Shown here: positions 44,501-52,362 of the stretch, piece by piece
Position numbering within the stretch: position 1 is the stretch's first letter
Layout: each line of letters begins with the position of its first letter
Origin: Rubritalea marina DSM 17716
GTDB lineage: Bacteria > Verrucomicrobiota > Verrucomicrobiia > Verrucomicrobiales > Akkermansiaceae
Direction: 5' to 3'
Assembly (NCBI RefSeq): GCF_000378105.1
Contig: NZ_KB899252.1
Coordinates: 62,001 to 126,000 of the forward strand
DNA length: 64,000 nucleotides
Made by a program: the position numbers and the translations under genes
Notes under the pieces: model-generated
The model's input: the letters and a program-made list of their open reading frames with translations, nothing else
The model's database searches: none
What the model was told of the DNA's origin: nothing

Positions 44501-44685
44501 CCACACGCCTCAAGATGCACGCCGCCAAGGCCAACATCACCAACATCGAGCTCCAGGGCCAGCGTCTCATGCTCACCCGAAACGGCAATTACATCCAGCT
44601 AGACGGTTCCCGCTTCCCACGACTCAAATCCATCGCGGCCAATGAGAAACTCCAAGAGGCGATCGAACTCCTAAAGAAGATATAA
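41533..44685 (+). CDS. mfd: Transcription-repair coupling factor Mfd
   Basis: 1050 residues, somewhat shorter than the usual 1150. The ATG at 41533 follows CCAGGA; a TTG at 41503 is also in frame. Regions in order: UvrB-homology part (~120-330), RNA-polymerase-interacting domain (DDLVVHSEYGIGRFDGIE, near 400), and the RecG-like translocase with Walker A GDVGFGKTE (K549), DEEQ box (D644-Q647), SATPIPRTLYLSLMGARDMS, GRVGRAGEKAYA, and a C-terminal TRCF domain. Mfd removes stalled RNA polymerase from DNA lesions and recruits UvrA. Monocistronic, converging on the AraC gene 3 bp away. Confidence 0.96.
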   Translation: MQQTLAIGIPTPLKSEGSVCPVLGPVSPAAHAFALSLLLRQHHTSQPGARLWLLSSLPRHNERIAGELKLWSTMATVLSQITQANSNSEIADPEAQAERIAQLHKLSHPAATDAAELVILSPESLDDACAAPQALNDSRIEVRLGEELEIDPFMQKLDSLGFERVPQIHSRGQFALRGGILDVYTWQNPEPIRIELFDIEVDSIRSFDLDTQSSLKKLPSVELAINEAAKESILADFIAEGDLVVSLGEVAHERAHIHLSDSAPELADGSQNFESAMYGSPLGSFEAGDFVLQESKRQQCINQVKEWHAEGWSVHIVFGNKGEQERFDELMADTQSAPLQAAIGRLSQGFTVPGAKLAILSSAELFGRYQNQHSKRANKLDHQRRARAQTNIEDINEDDLVVHSEYGIGRFDGIETNEDGEEEIHIAYRDGAVLSVPIDQSHLLARYVGMGGKTPQLSKLGDAKWAKSRKAAEKSILDYAAQLLKIQAERHTQKSQAHPPDSKWMWEFEHSFPFTETPGQLEAIEDTKADMESEKPMDRLICGDVGFGKTEVAIRAAFKAVTGGKQACLMAPTTVLAEQHWRTFKQRMSEYPIRIELLNRFRKPAEIRKTIQGLADGSVDIVIGTHRLVSNDITFNKLGVAIVDEEQRFGVRHKEKFKERMRGIDMLTLSATPIPRTLYLSLMGARDMSTIDTPPPNKVPVQTSICSYDERIIRESIQRELKRGGQVFFLHNRVQTIELMQRKILDLVPEAKVAIGHGQMEKDELELVMRGFVNGESDVLLATTIIESGIDIPNANTILIDRADRFGLSDLYQLRGRVGRAGEKAYAILLLPREMVTTGDARKRINAIKQYTALGSGFKIAMRDLEIRGAGNLLGTKQSGHIAAVGFDLYCQLLRQSIDRLNGKIVHSRIDVTLRADFLSFNESSFGQSHNHDSLACFIPARFMTEATMRIRAYKQLAEANSSREIKQIERDWRDQFGMLPEPVVNLLNATRLKMHAAKANITNIELQGQRLMLTRNGNYIQLDGSRFPRLKSIAANEKLQEAIELLKKI

Positions 44686-44688
44686 ACT

Positions 44689-45600
44689 TCAGTCCTTACC
44701 CAGACGTTCCATGCGGTAGATCCGTGGCGTCACCCCCACACGCTTCTTGAAAAAGCGGAAGAAGTAGCTCAGATCGCTCATGCCAACCTGACGTGCCACC
44801 TCAGCAATCGACACCGACGACCCAGTGAGTAACTCACGAGCTTTGGTCTCTCGCTTCCTTGCAATATATTCAGAAGGTCGTATCCCCATCCGGCGATTAA
44901 ATTCATCCGAGAAGTATCCATTACTCATCCCCTCAATCTCACTCAACACCGACAGGCTAAGATCCCCATCGAGATGATTCTCGATATGCTGGAAGGCTTT
45001 GGTGAAACGAATCAAATCGGAACTCAATTGCGCTCCTTCGGCAAACTCTGCCAGCAGAACACTCACCGCCCCTTGGGCTGCAATCTTCTGCTGTAGACTC
45101 AGGTCCTCCAACTTCGTCTCGAATATTAATTGGTTAAAAAACTCATCATCAGCGTCCAGGCTTTTCAAGCCAAAGTTAGGCAAACAGAGCAACAGATTCT
45201 CACAAATCACCTGATGCCACGAACCAAAACCTCGACGAACCGGGAACTCATAATCTGCGAATAAGTCATTACCATTGGAAAGCTTCGCAGTGAAAATGAA
45301 GTAGCATTGCCGGCAATAATGTTCACAGGAATAGTCCACCGATGCGTATGGTGGTATCAGCAACATCTCACCCGGCTTCTGATGATACGTCTCACCGTGG
45401 AAAGAAACACTCTGACAACCCTCTTCAACTATGAGAATTCTAGCAAATGGACTAATGTGGTTTTGAAAATCCCACCACGCACCAAGTGCCACACTATCGA
45501 AGGCAAATACTTTAATTCTAATATGACTGGCGTCTACTTGCACGCCCCATACATACACAAACCAATCAATCACGCCACACACAATATGCGATAAATCCAT
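44689..45600 (-). CDS. AraC-family transcriptional regulator of the sugar-acid operon
   Basis: 303 residues from the ATG at 45600 (MDLSHIVCGVIDWFV); 20 further codons are open upstream. It has a cupin-like N-terminal sensing domain (HISPFARILIVEEGCQSVSF, YHQKPGEMLLIPPYASVDYS) and two C-terminal helix-turn-helices: LSVLSEIEGMSNGYFSDEFN and IAEVARQVGMSDLSYFFRFF, with VGVTPRIYR at the end. Domain organisation is that of sugar-responsive AraC/RhaS-type activators. It is divergent from the catabolic operon with 85 bp between start codons, so a shared control region is likely. The ligand is probably the substrate of that operon. Confidence 0.88.
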   Translation of the reverse strand: MDLSHIVCGVIDWFVYVWGVQVDASHIRIKVFAFDSVALGAWWDFQNHISPFARILIVEEGCQSVSFHGETYHQKPGEMLLIPPYASVDYSCEHYCRQCYFIFTAKLSNGNDLFADYEFPVRRGFGSWHQVICENLLLCLPNFGLKSLDADDEFFNQLIFETKLEDLSLQQKIAAQGAVSVLLAEFAEGAQLSSDLIRFTKAFQHIENHLDGDLSLSVLSEIEGMSNGYFSDEFNRRMGIRPSEYIARKRETKARELLTGSSVSIAEVARQVGMSDLSYFFRFFKKRVGVTPRIYRMERLGKD

Positions 45601-45685
45601 AAAATAGACGAAATTACTTATTACCCAATAGCAACAATCGAGCCTAGTATCATCATTCACCGAACTTCTTAGAACGCTTCCCAGT

Positions 45686-46774
45686 ATGCCTACGATCCAG
45701 CTTCACGACCAACCTCCCCTCCCAAAAAGACCTCGCCCGATATACATCATCGGCGCGGGAAGCATCGTCAAAGACGCCCACCTACCAGCGTATCAAATTG
45801 CAGGCTTCGAGGTACAGGGCATCACCAACAGGAGCAGGAACAAAGCGGAAGAGCTCGCTGAAACATTCAACATCAAGTCCGTCTTTGATTCGGTAGAGCA
45901 GATGGTTGAAATGGCTCCTAGTGACGCGGTCTATGACCTCACTCTACCCGCTAATTATTTCGCTGAAACATTGCGTAAACTTCCAGATGGGGCCGCAGTC
46001 TTAATCCAAAAACCGATGGGGGAAAACCGGGATGAAGCAGAGGAGATCCTAAGAGTCTGTAGGGAAAAAAACCTCACTGCGGCAATCAACTTCCAGCTAC
46101 GCTTCGCCCCCGTCATCTCGATGGCTCGTGATGCCATTGCTCAAGGATTGATTGGCGAACTCACCGATTTCGAAGTGCGCGTCAATGTCGACACCCCATG
46201 GCACCTCTGGGACTTCCTCGATCATGCGCAATTTGCAGAAATTTATTACCACAGCATCCACTACGTCGACATGATCCGCTCCTTCTTAGGAAACGCTCAG
46301 AGTGTGCAGTGCCAGAGCATGGGATCACATACCGCTCCGAACATGGACAAGACGCGCTCCTCATACATTCTAGACTACGGCCCAGACATCCGTGTCAATA
46401 TCCAGACCAATCACCAACACCGGTTTGGTAAAAAACACCAAGAAAGCTACGTCAAATGGGAGGGAACACAAGGTGCGATAAAAGCACAGCTCGGCGTGCT
46501 CATGGACTACCCAAAGGGAGAAGCTGATTGGTTTGAAATCTGCGTATTAGAAGATGGCAAGGATCCCGAATGGCAGAAGCTTCCCGTCAGCGGATCTTGG
46601 TTCCCTCACGCCTTCATCGGCGCCATGGGCAGCCTCATGCACAAGCTAGAAAACCCCTCAGCAGAACTCCCTCACAGCGTGGAGGATGTCATCCACAGCA
46701 TGCGCACCGTAGATGCCGCAGTGCGTTCGTCCCAAGCCGGCGGCATGACTTTCAAGGAACTCACTACACACTAA
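45686..46774 (+). CDS. Gfo/Idh/MocA-family NAD(P)-dependent oxidoreductase
   Basis: 362 residues. The nucleotide-binding motif IYIIGAGSIVKDAHLPAYQ (about 18-36), with a Pro-rich leader before it, opens a Rossmann domain; further motifs are VQGITNRSRNKAEELAETFN, AVLIQKPMGENRDEAEEIL (the conserved KPM/E-K-P motif) and INFQLRFAPVISMAR. Members oxidise or reduce cyclic sugars such as inositol, glucose and fucose at C1 or other positions. It starts the operon divergent from the AraC gene and precedes the importer, so it probably performs the first oxidation to a lactone. Substrate unknown. Confidence 0.88.
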   Translation: MPTIQLHDQPPLPKRPRPIYIIGAGSIVKDAHLPAYQIAGFEVQGITNRSRNKAEELAETFNIKSVFDSVEQMVEMAPSDAVYDLTLPANYFAETLRKLPDGAAVLIQKPMGENRDEAEEILRVCREKNLTAAINFQLRFAPVISMARDAIAQGLIGELTDFEVRVNVDTPWHLWDFLDHAQFAEIYYHSIHYVDMIRSFLGNAQSVQCQSMGSHTAPNMDKTRSSYILDYGPDIRVNIQTNHQHRFGKKHQESYVKWEGTQGAIKAQLGVLMDYPKGEADWFEICVLEDGKDPEWQKLPVSGSWFPHAFIGAMGSLMHKLENPSAELPHSVEDVIHSMRTVDAAVRSSQAGGMTFKELTTH

Positions 46775-46781
46775 AAAACCT

Positions 46782-47873
46782 ATGGAATCCAATATCGTAT
46801 TCGGAGTCGGCCTGCATGCCATTGGAGGGATTGCAGCCTCCACCTGCTTTGTGCCACAAAAGTTCACCTCGAAGTGGTCCTACCAAACATCCTGGATGAT
46901 CATTTTCACAGTAGCATGGTTTATCGCTCCTATTCTCACTGCAGCCCTAACAGTACCTAACCTGTGGCAAGTGATCACCGAGGTAGATCAAAAAGTGCTC
47001 ACCCAAACAACTCTCTTGGGTGGTATTTACGGCTTTGGAGGCATGGCATTTGCCCTAGCCATTCGTCATATTGGTTTCTCTCTAACTTATTCGATTGCTA
47101 TTGGTATTTCAGCGGTCCTCGGCACAGTAATCCCCCCACTCCTAGCGGGCACTCTGATGGAGACCTTCAGCCAAGCAGGCGGCAACATTCTGGTGGCCGG
47201 GTTCCTCATCTCGATCATAGGTATCTGCCTGTGCGGATACGCGGGGGCACTCAAAGAAAAAGAACTCTCTGGCTCAGGTTCCGACTTTGACCTCAAAAAG
47301 GGGCTGAGCTTGGTACTCATTGCTGGAGTCCTCTCGGCGGTATTCGGGATCTCGCTCTCGGTCGGCGCACCTATCGACGCAGTAGCAGCAGACCACGGGG
47401 CGGGAAGCTTTAGTAGCAATGCCACCTACATTTTTGCGATGGGAGGCTCCTTCCTAGTGAACCTGATTTGGTGGTCGGTGGCTCACACCCGACAGCAGAC
47501 ATGGTCAGAGTTTAAGAAAATCCCAAGCAGCGACAGCGGGCGCGGTAAGCTACTGCTCCCCTACTACGGACTCGCCATTCTCGCTGGCATCCTATGGTAC
47601 GTGCAGTTCTTCTTCTACGGCATGGGTCACGTCCACATGGGGGATGCCAAATTCATCAGCTGGGGGATCCACATGGCCATGCTCATCTTCTTTAGTTTTG
47701 GCATCGGCCTCATCCTCAAAGAATGGAAAGGCCTGAGCCTCAAAACCATCACGGTACTCATCGTCGGGCTCTGCATCCTAGTCACCTCATTTGCATGCAT
47801 TACCTACGGCGGCCTCGTAGCGCAACAAGCAGCCGAAGCCTCTGGCAAGCCCGTCGAAGTACCCTCCCACTAA
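46782..47873 (+). CDS. RhaT-like sugar-proton symporter
   Basis: 363 residues with ten predicted membrane helices. It follows L-rhamnose-proton symporter RhaT in length and layout: VGLHAIGGIAASTCFVPQKF at the N-terminus, LGGIYGFGGMAFALAIRHIG, LTYSIAIGISAVLGTVIPPL, LKKGLSLVLIAGVLSAVFGI, and LAILAGILWYVQFFFYGMGH. RhaT belongs to the drug/metabolite transporter superfamily. No rhamnose isomerase, kinase or aldolase is nearby, so the substrate may be rhamnose or another deoxy or acid sugar. It follows the oxidoreductase by 7 bp and must be inner-membrane. Confidence 0.82.
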   Translation: MESNIVFGVGLHAIGGIAASTCFVPQKFTSKWSYQTSWMIIFTVAWFIAPILTAALTVPNLWQVITEVDQKVLTQTTLLGGIYGFGGMAFALAIRHIGFSLTYSIAIGISAVLGTVIPPLLAGTLMETFSQAGGNILVAGFLISIIGICLCGYAGALKEKELSGSGSDFDLKKGLSLVLIAGVLSAVFGISLSVGAPIDAVAADHGAGSFSSNATYIFAMGGSFLVNLIWWSVAHTRQQTWSEFKKIPSSDSGRGKLLLPYYGLAILAGILWYVQFFFYGMGHVHMGDAKFISWGIHMAMLIFFSFGIGLILKEWKGLSLKTITVLIVGLCILVTSFACITYGGLVAQQAAEASGKPVEVPSH

Positions 47874-47906
47874 CAAACTCTAACCTATAGGAAACACCCA
47901 ACCACT

Positions 47907-49046
47907 ATGATCGAACTCAAAGGCATGGCATGGAACCACATGCGCGGTTTCACCTCAGTTGTAGCAACCGCACAGCGTTTCGAAGAGCTCAACCCTGACA
48001 TCCGTGTCACCTGGGAGAAGCGCTCACTCCAAGCATTTGCTGACGCCTCTCTAGAAGAACTGTCAGCAGAGTACGACCTCCTCGTCATGGACCACCCACA
48101 CGTGGCCTTGGCGGCGGAGGACTCCCTTCTCTTACCCTATGACAAGTACGTCTCAGCAGAATTCCTGAACGATCAAGCAGCGCATAGTGTCGGCCATTCT
48201 CACCCAAGCTATCACTTCAATGGTCAACAATGGACTCTAGCGATCGATGCCGCCACTCCCATTGCGACTTGGCGAGAAGATCTCCTGCAGAAGCACGCAC
48301 TCACCGTCCCGCAGACTTGGGAAGAACTCCTGAGTATGGCGTCTACTGGAAAGGTGGGATTCGCCGCCATTCCAATTGATCTGTTGATGCACAGCTACAT
48401 GTTCTGCCACGCGCACGGCAGTGCCTTGTTCCAAAATCAGGAAACCTTTGCCGAGACTGAGGCCCTCGAGCACGCCATTGAGAACCTCAAACAGCTCGTC
48501 AGTTTATGCGATCCCATTTTCCAAACGCTCAATCCAATCCAAGTGGCCGAGAAAATGTCACGCTCGGACGACACAAGCTACTGCCCATTTGGCTACGGCT
48601 ACTCTAACTATTCACGAATGGGATACGCCAATCATCTTCTCAAAGCGGGCGATATCGTAAGCTACCTAGGGCAGCCTCTTTGCTCCGCGCTTGGTGGTGC
48701 TGGGCTCGGAATATCCTCCAGCACCAAGCACCCTCAAGCTTGTATGGATTACGCCGCATTCACGGCATCTCCAGCCACGCAACAAGGGGTCTTTTTCGAA
48801 GCTGGGGGCCAGCCAGGCCACCGTCAAGCGTGGGAGAGTGATCATATCAACCAACAAACCAATGACTTTTTCAAAGACACGCTGCCCGCGCTCGACCGCG
48901 CAATTCTTAGGCCTCAGTACCATGGCTACATGCACTTCCAAGATCATGCCAGCCCAGTCATCCATGACGGAATCACTGGCAAGCAAAGCGTCGCGACCAC
49001 GATAGAAAAAATGAACGCTATCTTCCGCGAATCACTCAACAAATAA
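47907..49046 (+). CDS. Solute-binding-type protein lacking an export signal
   Basis: 379 residues starting MIELKGMAWNHMRGFTSVVA, with no signal peptide or membrane helix. It is otherwise built like a family 1 carbohydrate-binding protein: FEELNPDIRVTWEKRSLQ, WTLAIDAATPIATWREDL, TWEELLSMASTGKVGFAAIP, CSALGGAGLGISSSTKHPQA and DYAAFTASPATQQGVFFEAG. No ABC permease or ATPase gene is in the operon. Cytosolic proteins of this shape are known next to CoA transferase and MaoC genes in other bacteria (recollection). It could sense, bind or process the sugar acid inside the cell. The role is unknown. Confidence 0.75.
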   Translation: MIELKGMAWNHMRGFTSVVATAQRFEELNPDIRVTWEKRSLQAFADASLEELSAEYDLLVMDHPHVALAAEDSLLLPYDKYVSAEFLNDQAAHSVGHSHPSYHFNGQQWTLAIDAATPIATWREDLLQKHALTVPQTWEELLSMASTGKVGFAAIPIDLLMHSYMFCHAHGSALFQNQETFAETEALEHAIENLKQLVSLCDPIFQTLNPIQVAEKMSRSDDTSYCPFGYGYSNYSRMGYANHLLKAGDIVSYLGQPLCSALGGAGLGISSSTKHPQACMDYAAFTASPATQQGVFFEAGGQPGHRQAWESDHINQQTNDFFKDTLPALDRAILRPQYHGYMHFQDHASPVIHDGITGKQSVATTIEKMNAIFRESLNK

Positions 49047-49064
49047 ACCCAGATCCATCCCACC

Positions 49065-50225
49065 ATGCGCCCACTCGAAGGACTCACCGTACTCGACTTT
49101 AGCCAGTTTCTCGCAGGACCGTCGGCAGCCATGAGGCTAGCCGATCTAGGAGCCCGCGTCATCAAAATTGAACGACCAGGCAGTGGCGACATCTGCCGGC
49201 AGCTCTACATTTCCAACCTCGAAATCGAAGGGGAAAGCACACTCTTCCACTCGATCAATCGTAACAAGCAAAGCTACGCCGCAAACCTCAAGAACGATGA
49301 CGATAAGAACAAAGTACTCGATCTCATTGCCAAGGCGGATGTCTTGATCGAAAACTTCCGCCCAGGCGTGATGGAGCGATTGGGACTCGGAGTCGAGACC
49401 GTGTGCGCCGCGAATCCTCACCTCGTTTATGCCAGTGTCACTGGATATGGAGCCACGGGACCGTGGGCCTCCAAGCCCGGCCAAGACCTGCTCGCACAGT
49501 CGCTTTCAGGCCTCACCTGGCTCTCTGGGGACGCGGGAGAAAACCCCACACCCATGGGACTAGCCGTGGCTGACCTCACCGCTGGAGCTCATCTCGTTCA
49601 AGGCATTCTTGCTTGCTTAGTACGCCGCGGGGTCACAGGAAAAGGTGGCCGAGTCGAAGTCAGCCTGATGGAGTCGATCCTCGATTTGCAGTTTGAAGTG
49701 ATCACGACCCATCTCAATGACGGTGGGCAGAATCCAGACCGCAGTTCCAACAATAATGCTCACGCCTACGTTGGTGCTCCCTATGGCATCTACCGCACAG
49801 CAGATGGACATCTATCCCTAGCCATGGGCAACGTGCCTCAACTTGGAGCCCTACTGAACTGCCCTGCACTCTGTGACTATAGCGACAGCAGCACGTGGTT
49901 CTCCCAACGTGATGCCATCAAGTCCATTCTCAGCGAGCATATAGCCCAGCAAAGCACCCAGTATTGGTTAGACATTCTAGAGCCCGCTGACATTTGGTGC
50001 TCTGAAGTCCTCGATTGGTCCACCCTTCGCCAAAGTGAAGGCTACAAAGCTCTGGATATGGAGCAAGTCGTTCTCTGCCCAAAGGGCACAGAGCTTCCCA
50101 CGCTGCGCTGCCCGATCCGCATCGATGGCGAGATCTACAAATCCCCTGAAGGAGCACCCACCGTTGGCCAACACACCACTCAGCTCAATCAAGAATTCTC
50201 TATCCAGGAACCAACACCTCACTAA
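49065..50225 (+). CDS. CaiB/BaiF-type (family III) CoA transferase
   Basis: 386 residues. It begins [20 protein letters not shown], followed by [20 protein letters not shown] (containing the conserved K-I-E-R-P) and [17 protein letters not shown]; these are family III signatures. The catalytic Asp, expected about residue 165-170, is probably in [13 protein letters not shown]. Such enzymes move CoA between carboxylic acids through an enzyme-acyl anhydride. It lies 18 bp after the solute-binding-type gene and 17 bp before the lactonase-type amidohydrolase, indicating that the pathway runs through an acyl-CoA. Donor and acceptor are unknown. Confidence 0.9.
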   Translation: MRPLEGLTVLDFSQFLAGPSAAMRLADLGARVIKIERPGSGDICRQLYISNLEIEGESTLFHSINRNKQSYAANLKNDDDKNKVLDLIAKADVLIENFRPGVMERLGLGVETVCAANPHLVYASVTGYGATGPWASKPGQDLLAQSLSGLTWLSGDAGENPTPMGLAVADLTAGAHLVQGILACLVRRGVTGKGGRVEVSLMESILDLQFEVITTHLNDGGQNPDRSSNNNAHAYVGAPYGIYRTADGHLSLAMGNVPQLGALLNCPALCDYSDSSTWFSQRDAIKSILSEHIAQQSTQYWLDILEPADIWCSEVLDWSTLRQSEGYKALDMEQVVLCPKGTELPTLRCPIRIDGEIYKSPEGAPTVGQHTTQLNQEFSIQEPTPH

Positions 50226-50242
50226 TGAGCTCCACCTAATTT

Positions 50243-51094
50243 ATGATTCCCATCATCGACACCCACCTCCACCTACTCTACCAAGAGGTCTTTTCATACG
50301 ATTGGTGTGAGGGCCATCCTGTGCTCGACCACGACTTCACGATAGAGACGTATCAAAGACTCATCGAAGGGCTAGGAGTCGCAGGTAGCATCTTTATGGA
50401 AGTCGATGCTCGTACCTGCCAAATCCCCCGAGAAGCAGCCTTCTTCACCAACTTGGTGAAACAATCAGACAATCCATTACTCGGAGTAGTGGCCGCCTGC
50501 CGCCCCGAGAGCGATGATTTCCAACAAGTCTTGGAAGCAACATTGAGCCCAGCCGTGCGTGGGCTAAGGCGTGTCTTACACACCATGCCCGACGCGCTAT
50601 CTCAAAGCACTCATTTCCGGGAAAATGTGCGCTCTTTAGCAGCGCGGAAGCTCAGCTTTGACGTTTGTGTTCTTCAGCGCCAGCTACCAATCGCATACGA
50701 ACTCATCAAAGCCTGCCCAGACAATCAATTCATACTCGACCACTGTGGAGTACCCACTCTCACCGAAGAGGACTTCCCCCAATGGCAAGCCGAGCTTCAA
50801 AAAATGGCTCAACTCCCAAATGTTCAAGCAAAGATCTCAGGCATTATCGCCTACTGCGCGACCCCGGAACTCGCCACCCTAGAAACACTTCATCCATGGA
50901 TTGAGTCCACAGTAGAAGCCTTCGGCACCGACCGAATCGTCCTCGGATCGGATTGGCCAGTATGCAACCTCACCCAAAACCTCCCGCATTGGATCAACAT
51001 GCTACGAAGCTACTTCTCAGACTACAGTGAGGCTGAACAACACGCCATCTTCCACCACAACGCAACAAACACCTACAACATCCCAAACTTATGA
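50243..51094 (+). CDS. Lactonase-type amidohydrolase (COG3618-like, TIM barrel)
   Basis: 283 residues. The metal site begins [12 protein letters not shown] (HxH), with [20 protein letters not shown] in the middle and [14 protein letters not shown] at the end, the pattern of L-fuconolactone/L-rhamnonolactone hydrolases. These open sugar-acid lactones formed by sugar dehydrogenases, here probably the Gfo/Idh enzyme at the operon start. All metal ligands expected of the family seem present. It overlaps the MaoC gene by 4 bp (ATGA). Alternative: another COG3618 hydrolase such as a decarboxylase-like member. Confidence 0.84.
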   Translation: MIPIIDTHLHLLYQEVFSYDWCEGHPVLDHDFTIETYQRLIEGLGVAGSIFMEVDARTCQIPREAAFFTNLVKQSDNPLLGVVAACRPESDDFQQVLEATLSPAVRGLRRVLHTMPDALSQSTHFRENVRSLAARKLSFDVCVLQRQLPIAYELIKACPDNQFILDHCGVPTLTEEDFPQWQAELQKMAQLPNVQAKISGIIAYCATPELATLETLHPWIESTVEAFGTDRIVLGSDWPVCNLTQNLPHWINMLRSYFSDYSEAEQHAIFHHNATNTYNIPNL

Positions 51095-51543
51095 TCCAAG
51101 ACATCTACTACGAAGACTACACCCTCAATGAAGAACGCAGCACCATGGGGCGTACCATCACGGAATCTGATATCGTCCTACACGCTGGCCAAAGTGGCGA
51201 CTTTTTCCCCCACCACATGGATGCCGAATTCTGCAAAACTCAGGACTTTAAAGAACGCATTGCTCACGGCACCCTCATTTTCACCATCGCTGTTGGCTCC
51301 ACCGCCCACTTGATCAATCCAAAAGCCATTTCATACGGCTACGACAGGCTGCGCTTCATTCGCCCAGTCTTCATCAATGACACCATCACCTCCAAGGTCA
51401 CCATCTCTGAGAAGCGCGAGCACAAACGCCCCACTCACGGAGTCGTTGTAGAAAAGCTAGAAGTCTTCAACCAACACCAGGAACTCGTGATGGTCTGCGA
51501 ACACCTTTTGCTCACGGAGAAGAAGCAAGCCTCTGGCTCATAG
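51091..51543 (+). CDS. MaoC-like hotdog-fold dehydratase/hydratase
   Basis: 150 residues of the R-specific enoyl-CoA hydratase/MaoC family. The motif is in [20 protein letters not shown], in which the D..H pair (DFFPHH) takes the place of the catalytic residues, then [20 protein letters not shown] and [20 protein letters not shown]. Such enzymes hydrate or dehydrate acyl-CoA double bonds, which fits the CoA transferase two genes upstream. It is the last gene of the operon; 138 bp follow before the next gene. The substrate is not predictable. Confidence 0.87.
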   Translation: MIQDIYYEDYTLNEERSTMGRTITESDIVLHAGQSGDFFPHHMDAEFCKTQDFKERIAHGTLIFTIAVGSTAHLINPKAISYGYDRLRFIRPVFINDTITSKVTISEKREHKRPTHGVVVEKLEVFNQHQELVMVCEHLLLTEKKQASGS

Positions 51544-51681
51544 TGCGGTATGCCCCTCAGCTAATCAGCCCCGTATTTTGGCTCCACATCCCGCCTCAAG
51601 ATTTTCCCTTTTAAAAAAGCACATCCTCTCTCTCCATTTTTTGCTGCACTGCGTTAGTTCGTCTGATAATTAACTAGTTCA

Positions 51682-52362
51682 ATGGAGCATGATACTACGC
51701 AATGGGCGTTCGAATTGGAGGACATCTCCTTTGCCTGGGATCGCGATGAAGTCCTCAGCGTGGAGCGCCTGCAGCTATCTCGAGGGGAACGCTTATTCCT
51801 TGGCGGACCCAGCGGTAGCGGCAAAAGCTCGATGCTCTCGCTCCTCTCCGGAGTGGAGACACCACAGCGCGGCCAAGTGGACATCTTGGGCACACGCCTG
51901 AACTCGCTGACTAGTAGCATGCGCGATCAATTCCGTGCTGACCACATCGGCTATATCTTCCAGATGTTCAATCTCGTACCCTACCTCTCGGTGGTCGAGA
52001 ACGTCTGCCTTCCCTTGAAATTTTCGAAAACCCGAGCCGCACGTGTCGACTCAGCCACTGCTGAAGCGGAGCGGCTTCTCACGCAACTCGGCATGGGCGA
52101 TCACATCCAACGTAGCGTCTTTGAACTCAGTGTGGGCCAACAACAACGCGTGGCCGCAGCTCGCGCGCTCATTGGGTCACCGGAATTAATTTTGGCAGAT
52201 GAGCCGACCTCCGCACTAGACAAAGAGTCAGCTCAGCAATTCATCGAATTACTATTCACCGAATGCAATAAAGCGAAAACCAGCCTCGTCCTCGTCAGCC
52301 ATGATCAGGATCTCAAACAACACTTTGAGACATGTTATTTGCTAGGAGGGCAGAGCGCATGA
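51682..52362 (+). CDS. ABC transporter ATP-binding protein (LolD/MacB-type, probable zinc system)
   Basis: 226 residues with Walker A GPSGSGKSS (about residue 41), VDILGTRLNSLTSSMRDQF, Q-loop IGYIFQMFNLVPYLSVVENV, ABC signature-like LSVGQQQRVAAARALIG (second Gly of LSGGQ replaced by Val), Walker B LILADEPTSALDKE and switch His in LVSHDQDL. It is of the FtsX-coupled class and overlaps its permease by ATGA. In Pseudomonas PA4063-4066 and Vibrio Zrg systems, an ATPase of this type, a MacB-like permease and a DUF3299 protein form a zinc-linked operon; the gene order here matches. Confidence 0.88.
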   Translation: MEHDTTQWAFELEDISFAWDRDEVLSVERLQLSRGERLFLGGPSGSGKSSMLSLLSGVETPQRGQVDILGTRLNSLTSSMRDQFRADHIGYIFQMFNLVPYLSVVENVCLPLKFSKTRAARVDSATAEAERLLTQLGMGDHIQRSVFELSVGQQQRVAAARALIGSPELILADEPTSALDKESAQQFIELLFTECNKAKTSLVLVSHDQDLKQHFETCYLLGGQSA

